Source: Nelumbo lutea (taxonomy: Eukaryota > Streptophyta > Magnoliopsida > Proteales > Nelumbonaceae). Taken from it: a DNA stretch of 64,000 nt. The stretch spans positions 10,726,934 to 10,790,933 of the forward strand of contig JAKGHH010000003.1 of the NCBI GenBank assembly GCA_022828595.1. Direction: 5' to 3'. Both the position numbers and the translations under genes were made by a program. This document shows, one piece after another, positions 1 through 11,700 of this stretch. The stretch's first letter is position 1. Every line of letters starts with the position of its first letter. The notes below the pieces were generated by a model. That model did no database searches, was not told where the DNA came from, and worked only from the letters and a program-made list of their open reading frames with translations.

Positions 1-450
1 AACTGTTTGACGTCTCAAAAAAATTGTCTTACCTGGTGATTTAGGATCACTCTCAATTCAATAAACAAAAATTTGGCATTTCAAGAAACTCCTTTCTTAA
101 ATCCCAAAGCTAATTATTACAAAAACATTTTCTTAAAAAACAAGGCTATTAATTGCCATTTTTTATCAATTCTATTTATTTGCTGATGTGGCATGTATGA
201 CACATCAGCAGAAATGGATTACACCTGTTTATGAATTGCAGTTTTGCCTTCATTTCTAAGGGTATTTTAACACATTTTCCCCTAAAAATTAATAATTACA
301 AGGAAAACAATTGATATTGATCGAGTTAGTGCCAAAATCGGAGGGTCCTTTAAGTAATTGAGGCATGTTATTTTCCAGGCAATATCCAATTTCGACTTTC
401 AACGAGATTAGCATGCATTTCATTGGATGGGCAGTTCGGATTGTCCTCAG

Positions 451-485
451 GTAGACCGTAGACCGTAGACCGTAGACCGTAGACG
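451..485. repeat. 7-bp tandem repeat, about five copies
   Basis: The unit TAGACCG is repeated head to tail about five times without error, so the array is probably young. No gene is nearby; a simple minisatellite is the safest reading. Confidence 0.85.
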
Positions 486-590
486 CATCTTAGCCTTTAG
501 CTGTCCCACTTAATTTTGCAATCATTGCCTAGGGCTGTTTTAGGTTCACTGACTAACCGGCCTAATGCTGCAATGGGTTCTTACTGTGAG

Positions 591-713
591 ATCGGATCTG
601 CTCTTCACATGCACATCCTACCATTCATTGGGAACATCTCCCATACTTAAAAGTTATTAAGTACGAGAAACAGATGTGTATGTGAGGCGCCCAAATGTCA
701 GGAACAGATCCCG
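591..713. mobile_element. Foldback/MITE-like repeat, family 'GGATCTGCTCCTCAC'
   Basis: The left end (GGATCTGCTCTTCAC) is roughly inverted at the right end (GGAACAGATCC). The core phrase GGGAACATCTCCCATACTT recurs in copies at 20550-20718 and 44587-44731, with diverged relatives at about 913-1080, 16200-16346 and 62141-62472. No convincing target-site duplication was seen for this copy, so the superfamily is open. Confidence 0.5.
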
Positions 714-1238
714 TTCCTCTTGCTATACTATTCGGTATGTTATCTCCACAGTTGGGTAGCAGCTCAGAATTGATACTAATTTAGGGTGGACATGGGTATT
801 ATAATCTGTATTTCAAATCAGAATTCTGAGGTGGAATGCAGTCTAAAATTCCCATTTCAGGTTAACTGACTAACCAGCCTAGTTTGTTGATAATGAGAAA
901 CATAAAGGTAACTGGATTTGCTCCTCACAAAGTGATCCTCACACCAACCACACAGTATTTTCAACCTTATATTGGGAATATATCCCTTGCATGTCATTCA
1001 TGGGAAGAAGTTTTTAATGCACGGCTGCAATGTGTTGTAAGATTGGTGTGAGACATCAAGGCAGCATGAGTTGTGAGGATGGTTGAGGACCTTGTGGTCG
1101 TGACGCACGTTATGGTATTTACTAAAGCCTAGCTGAACTGGTTCTGCCGCTTAGAAGCACTCTAGATAAGCTATTGAAAGAAGCTGAACCCAACGGCCCT
1201 CTAAATAACTATCAAAACAAAAAAACAGCCTTCTAAAT

Positions 1239-1430
1239 CAAGGTTCAAAATATTAATAGGCCCGATATGCCGGTAGAGGCGTATCGAGCAATATCGATTG
1301 TTTTTTTTTTCAAATTTGGTTCAGAGGGGCTGGTTTAAGGTTTGTCCACCCCCCGAACCGGTCAAAACCCCGATACACCCTTTGCGTATTGGCTAGTATC
1401 GACCGATACATATCGATTTTTTGAACCTTG
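1239..1430. mobile_element. hAT-like MITE, CAAGGTTCAAAA termini
   Basis: A 192-bp element with perfect 12-bp terminal inverted repeats (CAAGGTTCAAAA / TTTTGAACCTTG). The flanking octamers TTCTAAAT and CTCTAAGT match at 6 of 8 positions, as expected for an old hAT 8-bp duplication. The interior repeats the phrases GTATCG and CGATAT, which also occur in the 1.4-kb element at 25865-27296; the two probably belong to one family. Confidence 0.65.
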
Positions 1431-1507
1431 CTCTAAGTAGCTATAGAAAATACAGCCCTCTAAATGACCGGCTACAACAAATTTGTGCTATATGGATTTT
1501 TCATCAA

Positions 1508-1875
1508 ACATTCTAGGGGGTGTTTGTTTTTAGGATTTTGAGAGGGGGGAAAGGTGGTCAATGGGATTGTAACCAAGAATCCATTGTTCTTTTTTCAGAT
1601 TTATGTGGGGACTAGAGAAAATTTATTTTCCTAGGTATCACTTACCTCCCTTCTCCCAATTAGATAAATAACTTTTCCACCTGTAAAATAGTTGTCAACA
1701 CTTGGATGGTATAAAAACGCCCCCTTTTTAATAATGAATTTTTTAGCTAAAATAGTCATTGTCTTATTTACATGGGAAATAAAAGAAAATAAATAAACAC
1801 ACTTACCTGGCTAAGTGTTTATCAGGTAAAAGAACCGAAAAGTGAACAGAACCCTTAAAAAATCACCAAACAGCT
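1508..1875. repeat. About 370-bp dispersed repeat (three copies in window)
   Basis: It shares a string of phrases with 18790-19585 and, inverted, with 54325-54625: GGATTTTGAGA near the left end, ATGTGGGGAC, AAATTTATTTTCCTAGG, GTAAATAACTT-like motifs, and TTAATAATGGATTTTTATGACTAAAAT-like text in the middle. No open frame is shared. The end GGTGTTTG and the other end CACCAAACA suggest short terminal inverted repeats, so this is probably a non-autonomous DNA transposon. Confidence 0.6.
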
Positions 1876-3092
1876 TATACGTTGTTTGTGTTGGGCCATC
1901 TCCCCAAAAGCCGCTGCCTTTCAGCCCCTCCTGAACGGTGTCCATGCTCCACTCCACCCATCTTGTGATTGATAGATAGATGTGATATGAACAATCTTTG
2001 TATTATTGTTGAGATCTTTACGTTGTTTAAATCACTAATCTGTAGAATGAATGTCTTTAACAGACTCCGATACTCTGGTATCACTGTATGAGTAACCCAC
2101 TGGTAATGCAAATCGGGCGGAACTTTTAAGATTAAGAAGCGAACCAAATACCCTACGTACCCAATCCAAAGAGGATAATAATCGATCCATGAACCAATTG
2201 CAAGTCAGCCGAATCTGAGCAATGTGAGTCTCATAGTCGCAGCAAGGATCAAGGGATTTATATGCCAACTCTTTAATGGTATTGGAGGCACAAAGGAATC
2301 TACCTTCTCCGGCCATTCCTCTGGCATGTCTAATCAATCAAACCTTGCAGGTTGCAACAGTGCAACTTGACCATAACATGCTCCTCATCTGATTTATCTT
2401 CTTTTCTTCCTTTCTTTAATTATTCTGAGTTGAGTGAGCAGATTAAACAAAGAAGCAAACGACCACTGCAAATAACAGGGCAACCCGAGCTGACTGGGGG
2501 TAGCAATTGGATGGATTTGGCAGGATTGGGTTTGGGTTGAACTTCGACCTAATCCATCTAACCTGTCAGCCCCATTAATAACTCATTTAAATAAAATAAA
2601 AATGGGTTGCATTCAATTCAAATCCCAACTCAATTCGTCCAACCCATTAATCTTATAAAAACTTCGGTTTTAAGAAAATGGTTTAAAAGACTAACAATTT
2701 GGTTAGACATGATTTAATGGCAAAAATGCTTGTTTTTCACCCAAGTACGTTAGGTCCGAATCACATCACGTGCACATATTTTTGTTAATGAGGAATGAAA
2801 ATCAATGATTATAGTTATTTCATTTGAACGGACCATGGTTGAACCGGCCAGTTAGAGGTATAAAAATCAGATCAGACTGGTTGATTCTATCAATGTTAAG
2901 TTTATTGTTTAAACCATTCTAACCATTTGATTGTGTTCAGATTCCAGCTAATTCAGGTCAGATGTGGGCTGAGCCATATCTGTGCCAAACTCTACCTGGA
3001 ATTTATTACAGCAATGGATTTTAAGTTGAGTTGATGCTAGTATAAATAGTCAGTTAATAATTATTTCCGGTTATTAACCAGAATTTTATGTA
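1876..3092. other. Gene-free stretch
   Basis: The short open frames here show no family motif and no splice support. No repeats beyond scattered fragments similar to other intergenic parts of the window. Confidence 0.5.
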
Positions 3093-3269
3093 GGAAAAAT
3101 CTATGGTACCAGAAAGATATGATACCGTAAGAGTTTTGACCAATCAAGGCATCATGTGAATTTTGATGAATACCACTAGATTGATCACCTCTTTTATGAT
3201 ACTAGTTGGTTGGTCAGTTGGTTGTAAGTTTTTTCAATATAATGTCTTTCCAATGTTATAGTCAAACCC
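3093..3269. mobile_element. Mutator-like MITE with 9-bp TSD
   Basis: A 177-bp element bounded by TTTTATGTA (3084-3092) and TTTTATGCA (3270-3278), which match at 8 of 9 positions. The ends are inverted: left GGAAAAATCTATGGTACC, right rich in ATGTTATAGTCAAACCC. Inside the left end the phrase AAGATATGATACC recurs in the copies at 20077-20248 and 20970-21120. A 9-bp duplication is the hallmark of Mutator-like elements. It is too short to encode a transposase. Confidence 0.75.
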
Positions 3270-3338
3270 TTTTATGCATTAATTATAAATTGAGAATTAA
3301 TTATGCTAATTATGAGTTAACCAGTTATTTGAATTACC

Positions 3339-3619
3339 CATGGTTTCAAAATTGGACTGGACTGGACAGTCGGACCAGAAAAACCAGGAACCGGTCAGGT
3401 GATTGGTTCCGTTTTTCTTCAAAATCAGATTTTTTCCAAAAACTGTTGATTTTTATCAATAAACCACTGACCCGAACAGTTAATCATTCAAACGATTTTG
3501 ACCATTTTTTTATTTTCTTGTCAGAATGGGCTGACCGTTCAATTCGAATGATTAGACTATTTGACCCGGGAACCGAACCCCTGACCGGTTTGTTTTCTGA
3601 GTCAATTTTAAAAACCTTA
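3339..3619. mobile_element. hAT-like MITE with perfect 8-bp TSD
   Basis: A 281-bp element flanked on both sides by GAATTACC (3331-3338 and 3620-3627), an exact 8-bp duplication. Its ends, CATGGTTTCAAAATTGG and TTTTAAAAACCTTA, are roughly inverted. Interior phrases (GGACCGG, AACCGGT, CGAATGAT, TTTGACC) recur in 7339-7611 and 17380-17662. Non-coding. Confidence 0.8.
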
Positions 3620-3627
3620 GAATTACC

Positions 3628-4404
3628 AACCGATAAGTGAGTTGGTACGGTCATTGGCTCGTTTGAGTAGAAAGTATAAACCTGTTGCCATTGGGGGTTG
3701 GGGGTTATGGCTATAAGGGTTTCTTAATAATATGCAAACTATAAGGTAAATTAAAGAAAAAAAAATAGCATCATTTGAATTTAAATGAAAGGCCAACAGG
3801 AATTGATGAGGCAAATTACACTTGGATCTTTTAGCTATTAATCCCCTAGATAATCATAACCCAACTCATTTGAATTGACCCAATAAGTGATTCAACCTAT
3901 TTTTCAAACCGCTGTGTAAATAGGCAGGTTTGGCTTATTGGGTATGCCAAGGTGGTCTTAAAAGGAAAATTAGAGCATCCAGACTTCACCAAGAAGTCCA
4001 CTTTGACAATAAGAATAAATCTACTAAGAGGTCTTTCCCAATGTAGGTGGTATGTTTTCATTTTTTTTCACAATTTGGAAATATAGGTTTAAGATAATAA
4101 AAAACCTTTTCTTTTCTTTTTTTGTTGTTGTTGTCTGTTTTATTTTTAGAAGTGGGCCTCACATGTTACACCAAATAATAAGTAAAATAGATAAAAAATA
4201 ACTTCTTTGATACGTATCGATATGGTTGTTCCAAGTCCCAAATTCGTCTTACATTGGAAAAACTTGGCTGTTTGAAAAAAAAAAGAAAAAAAAAAAGTCT
4301 GAGCTGTTTTGAATCTTCACTCAATTCTTTGCTTGTCTTTTTTGGCCAAAAGAATATTGGTAATAGGCATCAGTTTTTGATCTTATTGATATATTAAATA
4401 CAAA

Positions 4405-4436
<32 letters not shown>

Positions 4437-5630
4437 TATTCCCTCTTTTATTTTATAGGGTTAAAATAAACCCCTCTTTAAACGGCCACCCAACGAAGTT
4501 TCTCTCTTGTCCTATTAAAAGGTGTGATTTCCACAAACTAAAACGGACTCTTATTATTGACATTTAAAATTTTTATTAGTCAAGACTTGAACATGTTCAG
4601 TATCTCTTGATTTCTACATATAATTGTCCGTCAATCCATCAAATCGTTTTTTTTCAAGGGTCATCTAATAAAGCACTCCCTATATGCTGCATGTATTGAA
4701 TCTAATATTCTTCTCTCTCTTATTTAATTTTGGCAACTTTAATATCACTTTTAATAACATATCATTAAAGGCAAATTAATAACATATCATTGAAGGCAAA
4801 TTTCTAATAGACAAATTAAATATCCATTAAATTTGTCTATTAGAAATCAAAAACAAATAGGGGATGAAAAGGATTATGCCATACCCTAAGTGTTTGGCAT
4901 ATTAATATGTATTTTAATTCTTAATTAAACTCTTTTTTTAATGGAAGGTCGTCAATGAAAGATAAAATTCATTATTAAAATATATAATAATAAATATCAA
5001 TATTTAGAGAATTGGAGAAGGCAACAACACAGAAAAGAGAGAGGTTCACATTTTAGAGCTTCAATCATGTGCAAATGTGTGTGTATATATATTAGATTAT
5101 AATATTCAAAATATATAATTATATTCTTTTATGACATATATTTTTTAGTTTTCACTTTTATATTAAGAATTAAGATTTAAGGCTAAAAAGGGCATCTTTT
5201 TAGCAAAAAAAAATAGTGGGGTAAAACTCCTATCTCAAAAAGTTACCCAAAATAAGAAAAGAAAAAGATCACCCAAATTGAATATCTGAGTGCAAAGTTA
5301 TGACCTTATAAATTTGCATTTATGTGCCCAAAAAATTCAAAAAAAAAATGCTTGTTTTCTACAATTGGTTCACCACTTTTTCAATTCAATTGGCAGGGTC
5401 AATAGTTTTAAGGGAAAATTCCATATTAGTACCATGTACTTTAGCTCGAGTGACAATTTGGTCCCCGAACTTTAAAATGTGACAATTCAGTACCCAAACT
5501 TTCAAAATAGACACATTTAAGAATTGGGAGACTATAACTAGACAACCTCCAAAATTCAAGGTAATGATCAGGAATTTTCCCTTTAATTTAAGATGGGTTG
5601 ATGGCAATAAATCAAGGGCTTTGATTTATA
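3628..5630. other. Gene-free AT-rich stretch
   Basis: No gene recognised. It contains a clean (AAT)n microsatellite at 4405-4433 and low-complexity AT-rich text around 4900-5150. The pair ATTAAATTTGTCTATTAGAAA and its near inverse around 4800-4850 can form a small hairpin. Confidence 0.5.
4405..4433. repeat. (AAT)n microsatellite
   Basis: About ten uninterrupted AAT units in non-coding DNA. Confidence 0.9.
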
Positions 5631-6752
5631 GGGTGTTTGGTTCCATTTATGTTTATTTAGTAAACGTTTTGTACTTGTATGACTGCAAAATCGAGAAACA
5701 CATTTAATGAGGGTGTTTATGACACGTAGGCGCCATTAGGCACCACATCAACAAAATGCCAATAAACGCCTAGCCATTTTAGGAAGTTCCAAAATGAAGC
5801 TTGTTGAAATAGGAGAGGCGCACAGAAATTGAAGTTTACTTTTGAAAACTTCGATACACACAAATAGGGATGTTCACAGGTCGGGTTGGGTCGATATACT
5901 GAGATTTTTTCAACCGACCAACCTGGTCGGGTTACTTGAAATTGAAACCAAAACCGACCCTGTGTTAAGCAAAACCAACCTGGTCGGTTTGAGTCAGGTT
6001 GGGTCAGTTTTGGCTCTAAGTTCAACCATGGTAATAAATTGGTAGATTGGAGAAAGAATACTGAAATTTGATGTAAAAAATGACACCTAATTCTATTAGA
6101 GAAAGAAGACTGAAATTGGTAGGGGGTGGACCAAGTTAGAATAGAAGTTATCAAGAAAATAGAATGTCAAATTGTATTAGAGAAAGAAGATTGAAATTTG
6201 TATATTTCAAGAAACCTTCTAATCAAAGAAAAAAATGACACCTAATTCTAATTATAATTGGTTGACTATTTGGTGTAAAAGACCATAAAAACTATGATCC
6301 TTTGATTATTTTCTTTAAACTTTTTCAAAAAAATTCATTGTCTAGTTGTCTTATAATACTTGCCATTAATGTCATTCCTAACTAGAAGACTAGAAATTAA
6401 GTTAGGTTGTAACTAGGATAGAGACAACTTAGTTAATTAGGAACTAATTAGGATGTAAATACTAACTAGGAACTAACTACTAACAAATAAGTCGGTTCGG
6501 TTCGGGTCGGTTTCAGTTTTCATAACCCGAACCATCGATTTATGATTTTTTACAACGCAAAACCGATCGATGCTGAAGAAAATCCGACTGATTTGGGTTG
6601 GGTCAGTCCAAGTTGATCGGTTGGGGCAGGTTGGGTCTTCTTATGAACAATCCTACACACAAATGCAATTAATGAGATATTTGTCGATGGGGCACCTATG
6701 TGTTACTCTCAATAAGCGTTTACTCAATAAACGTAAACGAAACCAAAGATAT
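5631..6752. mobile_element. Foldback DNA element interrupted by a nested hAT element
   Basis: Left end text (GTTTATTTAGTAAACG within 5640-5665) is the inverse of right end text (CGTTTACTCAATAAACG at about 6717-6733), continuing outward into GGTTCC... and ...GAAACCAAA. A smaller relative with the same ends lies at about 40190-40425. Most of the 1.1 kb is accounted for by the nested element 5865-6655, so the original host element was only about 330 bp. Confidence 0.6.
5865..6655. mobile_element. Non-autonomous hAT-like element, perfect 8-bp TSD
   Basis: The 791-bp element begins TAGGGATGTTCA and ends TGAACAATCCTA. It is flanked by exact copies of CACACAAA (5857-5864 and 6656-6663). Near both ends it carries GGTCGG/ACCGACC phrases seen in the other TAGGGG-type elements of this window. 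No transposase reading frame is visible. The exact duplication indicates a fairly recent insertion into the older foldback element. Confidence 0.85.
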
Positions 6753-7330
6753 ACTTAATTATTTCAAATGTAGGTTGATTCATCAAGAGTAGGGCATTCA
6801 CGGCTTTTTTTTTTTTTTTATGGCTACACAAGCCGGAGGCATTCACGGTTTAATGCATAGCTAATAGTATATTTGAATCGGGTAAAATGAGGTTGTACTA
6901 TAGCAACTTTTTAGGCGGTGTTCGGCACCGTGAATATCTTGTGGACCACAAGATTTGGCTGGGTGCGAACGGGATTGGTCCATACCAATATAGCGTGGAT
7001 AGGTCCCATCTACATCCCAATATATCGTTAATGGGAAAAACTCGTGGATACGTTCCGTCCATCATTTATTTTTTATCCCATGCTTCAAGGAGCAGGGGTC
7101 AAAAAGGTTGTGTGATCTAAGATAGACTACATATACACAGAGATACACCTTCAGTTTTATCTATGAAATTCCTGTAGTTGCATTTCGGTTGTATGATCTA
7201 AAATATGAATTATTTTACTTAATTTTTATAAATTTGTAATGGTTTTATCAATAAAATAATATTTTTAAATATTAAAAATATAATTTTTATTTTTTTAATT
7301 ATTTTACTATTATTTTATAAAAAAAATAAT
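6753..7330. other. Gene-free stretch
   Basis: No gene recognised. The phrase GGTGTTCGGCACCGTG near 6908 resembles the terminal GGTGTTCT of the element at 33343-34005, so a remnant may begin here. From 7195 on the DNA is almost pure A+T. Confidence 0.45.
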
Positions 7331-7338
7331 ATTTATTG

Positions 7339-7611
7339 CAAGGTTTTTAACCCAGAGAATGAACCGGTTAGGGGTCTAGTTCCCGGGTCGAATGGTCGGT
7401 TTGTTTTGACAAAAATAAAAAAATAAAAAAATGGTCAAAACCGTTGAACAATTCAAATGGTTCAACCACTCAGGTCAATGGTTTGTTGACCAAATCAACG
7501 TTTTTTTTTTTTTTTTGCAAATTTTTTATTTTGGAGAAAAACAGAACTGATCACCTGGTTCCTGGTTTTTCTCGTCCAACCATCCGGTCTGGTCCGATTT
7601 TGAAAACCATG
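7339..7611. mobile_element. hAT-like MITE with perfect 8-bp TSD (same family as 3339-3619)
   Basis: A 273-bp element flanked by exact ATTTATTG repeats (7331-7338 and 7612-7619). Ends are CAAGGTTTTTAAC and GAAAACCATG. It lies in the opposite orientation to the 3339-3619 copy and shares the phrases GGTCCGATTTTGAAAACC and TTTGACC. Non-coding. Confidence 0.85.
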
Positions 7612-7619
7612 ATTTATTG

Positions 7620-8679
7620 GTTAATAATTTAATATTAATTCATTGATGCATTTTTTAAAATATTTATTATATAAAATACAAAAATTAAATATTTATGATT
7701 AAATATGTATATCGATACATAGAATCCAAAAAACATACAAACCATCCATATTACACAACATGCCAATGTGAGTATTCACAGTCAAAACTGATGTGGACCG
7801 TGATACCCACTAATTTTTCATACACATTACAAAACTAATGTGAGTATTCTCATCGAGCAGGTGTTAGAATTTGGCGTCGGAGCATTTCACAAGTGTTCCA
7901 AAGTTCCTTTCCTGCACGTTTTAGTTTTTCTCTCTGTATTGTTGCCAAGTGTGCCATTGCTAACCATCAGATCCAATCAAGCTCCCTACTTTTCTTTCAT
8001 TAATGGAGAGCAAGTTCGACGATGTATCACGTTAAAACCGTATCGGGGCAACCAAAAACGTCGACTGTCGAGTCTCCTCAGGGTCACCTTTCAGATATTT
8101 GGGAAGCCATATCCTACAGTGATACGTCTTGTCCACTTTTTTTTTTCTTTTGTATTTTCCTTTATTTTTTCTTCTGGTAGAAAAGATAAGATTGTCAAGG
8201 TCAGTGACACGTCCTGTCCGAATAAAACAAAAAAGAAAAGTGGAGAAGAAATTGTATTATAACTCTCCTCCTCCACGGATATGGCTGCCGCTGCCGCTCT
8301 GATCGAATCTAACAACACAAGTCAATCAAATGAGGTCAGGCGTTGACCCCGCGCACCAATCATACGCGAAGATTTGCAGCGTTGGACAAAATGCTGTGAG
8401 CACAATTTACATCCAAGTATTTACGTGTAAGGCTTTAGTTTAGTTACACGTAGGTCATGGACTCAATGGAACTGGTGAATAATTAGTTAAATTACCCCTA
8501 ATTTCGCGTATTAATAAAATACAAGATATTAATGGTGATTGGATGGATTAAAGATAATAGAATAAATACGTAGAAGAAGACAACAGATAGAATTATTCAC
8601 AATTTTTTTCTTATTAGTTTCTTTTTGAATGTATCCAATGTCCTAAAACCCACCTGTGCCTGTGCTATACTACAAATGC
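7620..8679. other. Intergenic and upstream region of formate dehydrogenase
   Basis: No coding gene recognised. The short frames at 7840-8262 (+) and 8091-8318 (-) overlap one another and match no family I know. The part nearest 8680 should carry the formate dehydrogenase promoter elements, but I can support only the TATA box. Confidence 0.45.
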
Positions 8680-8690
8680 TATAAATTATA
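8680..8690 (+). promoter_or_regulatory. Probable TATA box of formate dehydrogenase
   Basis: TATAAATTATA lies 105 bp upstream of the start codon at 8785. That leaves room for a transcription start about 30 bp downstream and a 5' UTR of roughly 70 bp, typical for a plant gene. Confidence 0.6.
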
Positions 8691-8784
8691 GAGTGAAGAG
8701 ATGGGATCATATATGGCCATTACATACCACAGCTGCAACCGTGTTTTCTGAGTGAAACGTTTTTAAAAGCAAAAGCAGAGAGAA

Positions 8785-11700
8785 ATGGCGATGAGGAGGG
8801 CTGCTGCTTCCGCGCTTCGAACCGTCTCTGCTTCTCGGTTTTCGGCCACATCGCCTCTTCACAGATACCTCCATGTATGTACTTCACTGTTCCTTGATTT
8901 TGTTCTCCTTATTGTTACTTTGAGTCCCATTTTCACCATTCAAGCATCCATTTTTAACTCTGAGCTCTTTTTGTCTTTCTATCTCTTCCTCGTCGCATGC
9001 CTACCAAGTGGAAACATCCAGATGATGTTTCGCATCGATGCCAATTCCTTACAGCCGATCGGCACATTAACCCAAAAGACCAGATTTTTATAATGTTCCT
9101 CATATATTTGTCTATTAAAATATGTTTTTCATATTTTATTAATATTTAGTTTCTGAGTTTATTAAGCGCTAATAATCCGATTATGAAATCTCACTCACTC
9201 CGGCGGACGGATCAACTGCTGAAAGTCCACCACGAGGCGATCTCTTAGGAAAGCTGTAGGTTTGAAATTAAAGGTCTGGGTTTCTGATTACAACTCAACA
9301 ATCAGCAAATTGAATGTATCTTAGTAATGCCTACTGATGGCCATCCACTGCAAGTGGCCCTCTGTTTCTCTGAGCGCCCTTGTGTTGCTTAACGTTAACG
9401 CCATGTAATCCAGTCGAAGCGATATATTCTTATTCCTGTCCACATTCATCCCGTCCAAACATAACCCCACCCCCCCAAAACAAAAGCCGGAAAACGCTGT
9501 CGGTGTCCGGGACGGGACTCCCTGTAGGTAAACGCAGGTAATTAAATCGTTGTTACTGATTTGGCCAGGTAACTACTAAAATACGAACTTAACTGAAGAA
9601 GAAGAAGAAGAAGAAGAAGAAGAAGAAGAAACCTTGAGGACCTGTGATATATGACTATATGAGTTCTCCTGGCCTAGGGCTTAATAAAGAAGAAATCCGG
9701 ACTGTCCAATGAACTGGTTAGAGCATCAAATGGTAGGATTTAGAAGAGGAACTAAAATGCGTGACTATTTAGCTCCTCCCGTATATATAGAAGAGGAACA
9801 GGATCATCATCACATAATTGGTCCCACTCCCACATAAGAGATTCAATGTTCAGAAAACTAGCATGACTGACTGAACTATTTTTAACCATGTGATTTATAT
9901 TGCAGTTCTAGAAATGTAATAGGGTTTCTTCCCACCGTCCAAATCATCACATCAAATTTGTCAATTGCAATCGTTCAATCAGGTGGACTTTTCGTTTGGT
10001 GCGACCCGTTTAATGGTGGGTCCTGATCCCCAACAAAAAGCCATTGATTTTAAGCCAACTTTATTTATTTATTTATTTATTTTAACATCATTGTACTACC
10101 CTATATTGTTCCACTTGCAATCTTTCAAACTAATGCATTTTGAAGGGCTTCTTCCTCCCGGATTCCATGTGATATGGTAATTTTACATCTCTCCTATTAT
10201 TTTTAGTATTTCTTATGCACCCCCGTGTTATCTAAACCATTTGCATTTATACCCCCCATTATACTAATAATACAATTATGAAGGTTTCAACTTTTGCTCT
10301 TGGTTCAGTCATCAGTCGTCTTAGATGATGATAAACAACCAATTCCTTATTATACGTACATCAGCACAAATGATTGGCACATTTTCCCTTGTTGGAGATG
10401 CCCAAGGCATATATTCTCCCTCTGGTAGTAAAGATTAAATAACCTCTAGCCTGAGCTGCGCCAAATGAAAGACTTGCTAATTCTCTTTGTATATTTTTTT
10501 TAGTATGTGTTCTTTTAGTAAGCATCTTTGTTGTGTATGCATGTGTGTGTTTGTATTTGTGATGTGGCAAGGAATTGACTGTTTTGCTCTTAGTTTTTTC
10601 CCCGTTAAGGCATTGGCTTCCATGAAACTAATTCATTCTGTCTTGTGTGTTTTCTTGATCCTCTTCTACTTCCTATTGCTACACAGGCTTCTCCTGGGAG
10701 CAAGAAGATTGTTGGGGTGTTCTACAAGGCTAATGAGCATGCCTCGATGAATCCCAATTTCGTAGGTTGTGTGGAGGGATCCTTGGGCATACGCGATTGG
10801 CTGGAATCACAAGGCCATCAATACATTGTAACAGATGATAAAGAAGGTCCTGATTGTGGTCAGTAGCATCACCCTTATCTGGCTTATGTTCCCACGGATT
10901 GGAATTTGGAAAATTTTATTTAGTAGAATGAAGCTGTAGTACAATCGCATATCACCTTCGCTGTGATCAAACAATAAACGATCTTTTTCATGGCACATCA
11001 AACATTATAATAGCTTTAGCTACTTGTGACATTGTCTAGCCAATGCTTGGCCCATACTCTGTTTTAACACAACCAGGCAAGTATGGTGATGTCTGACCTG
11101 TTACCAAACTATCAGCTGTAAGCAATGCCTTAGATTCTAACTACATGCTGTATTGGCATTTCATAGCTTCTAATGGCATGCTATATTGGTTTGTGTAATT
11201 AATGACAGCATTGGTATTTCATAGCTTCTAGTATCTCTAGCCTCAAGTTCAGGTTTTCGCAAATTAGGATATTAAATTATTAGTTGAGCTTTCTATTGAT
11301 GAATGGCTTGGTTACTTGATCTCTGTTATCTTCTTTTCTTCCTTTTTCTTTTTCAGTATAGAGGAGGTTTATGTGTAACCACATTAGGCCCGGTTTGGAA
11401 AGAGTACAAATACAAATATGTGGAGTGCGAAACCTTGTATTTTGTATTATTTTGTGTATCATTTGCATTGTGCATACTTGTATTTGTACTTCCAAACCGA
11501 GCCTCAGCGAAAGTGAAGCAAGCAGAGAATGTTAAAAAAATCAATAAACAACAGGGAGGCACATGGTGGATTTAATTGAGATTTCAAGTGTGCTTACTTT
11601 ACCTGAAAATTTCTTCAGTCCTTCAGCTTTTTACAGATTCCTGAATCTGGCCATGGTATTTAGAATGTTAGGGACCTTTTCAGGATAATTTTAGCCACAG

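Larger units (their letters stand above)
1..1238. other. Gene-free AT-rich stretch with foldback repeats
   Basis: No coding region is recognisable on either strand. It holds a 7-bp tandem repeat (451-485) and two diverged copies of a foldback repeat family (591-713 and about 913-1080), annotated separately. The remainder shows no structure I can name. Confidence 0.6.

Noticed and set aside
3206..3640. 144-residue open frame
   Set aside because: Runs through two MITEs (3093-3269 and 3339-3619), so it is chance openness in repeat sequence.
5717..6154. 145-residue minus-strand frame
   Set aside because: Spans the junction of a foldback element and a nested hAT-like element; no protein motif.
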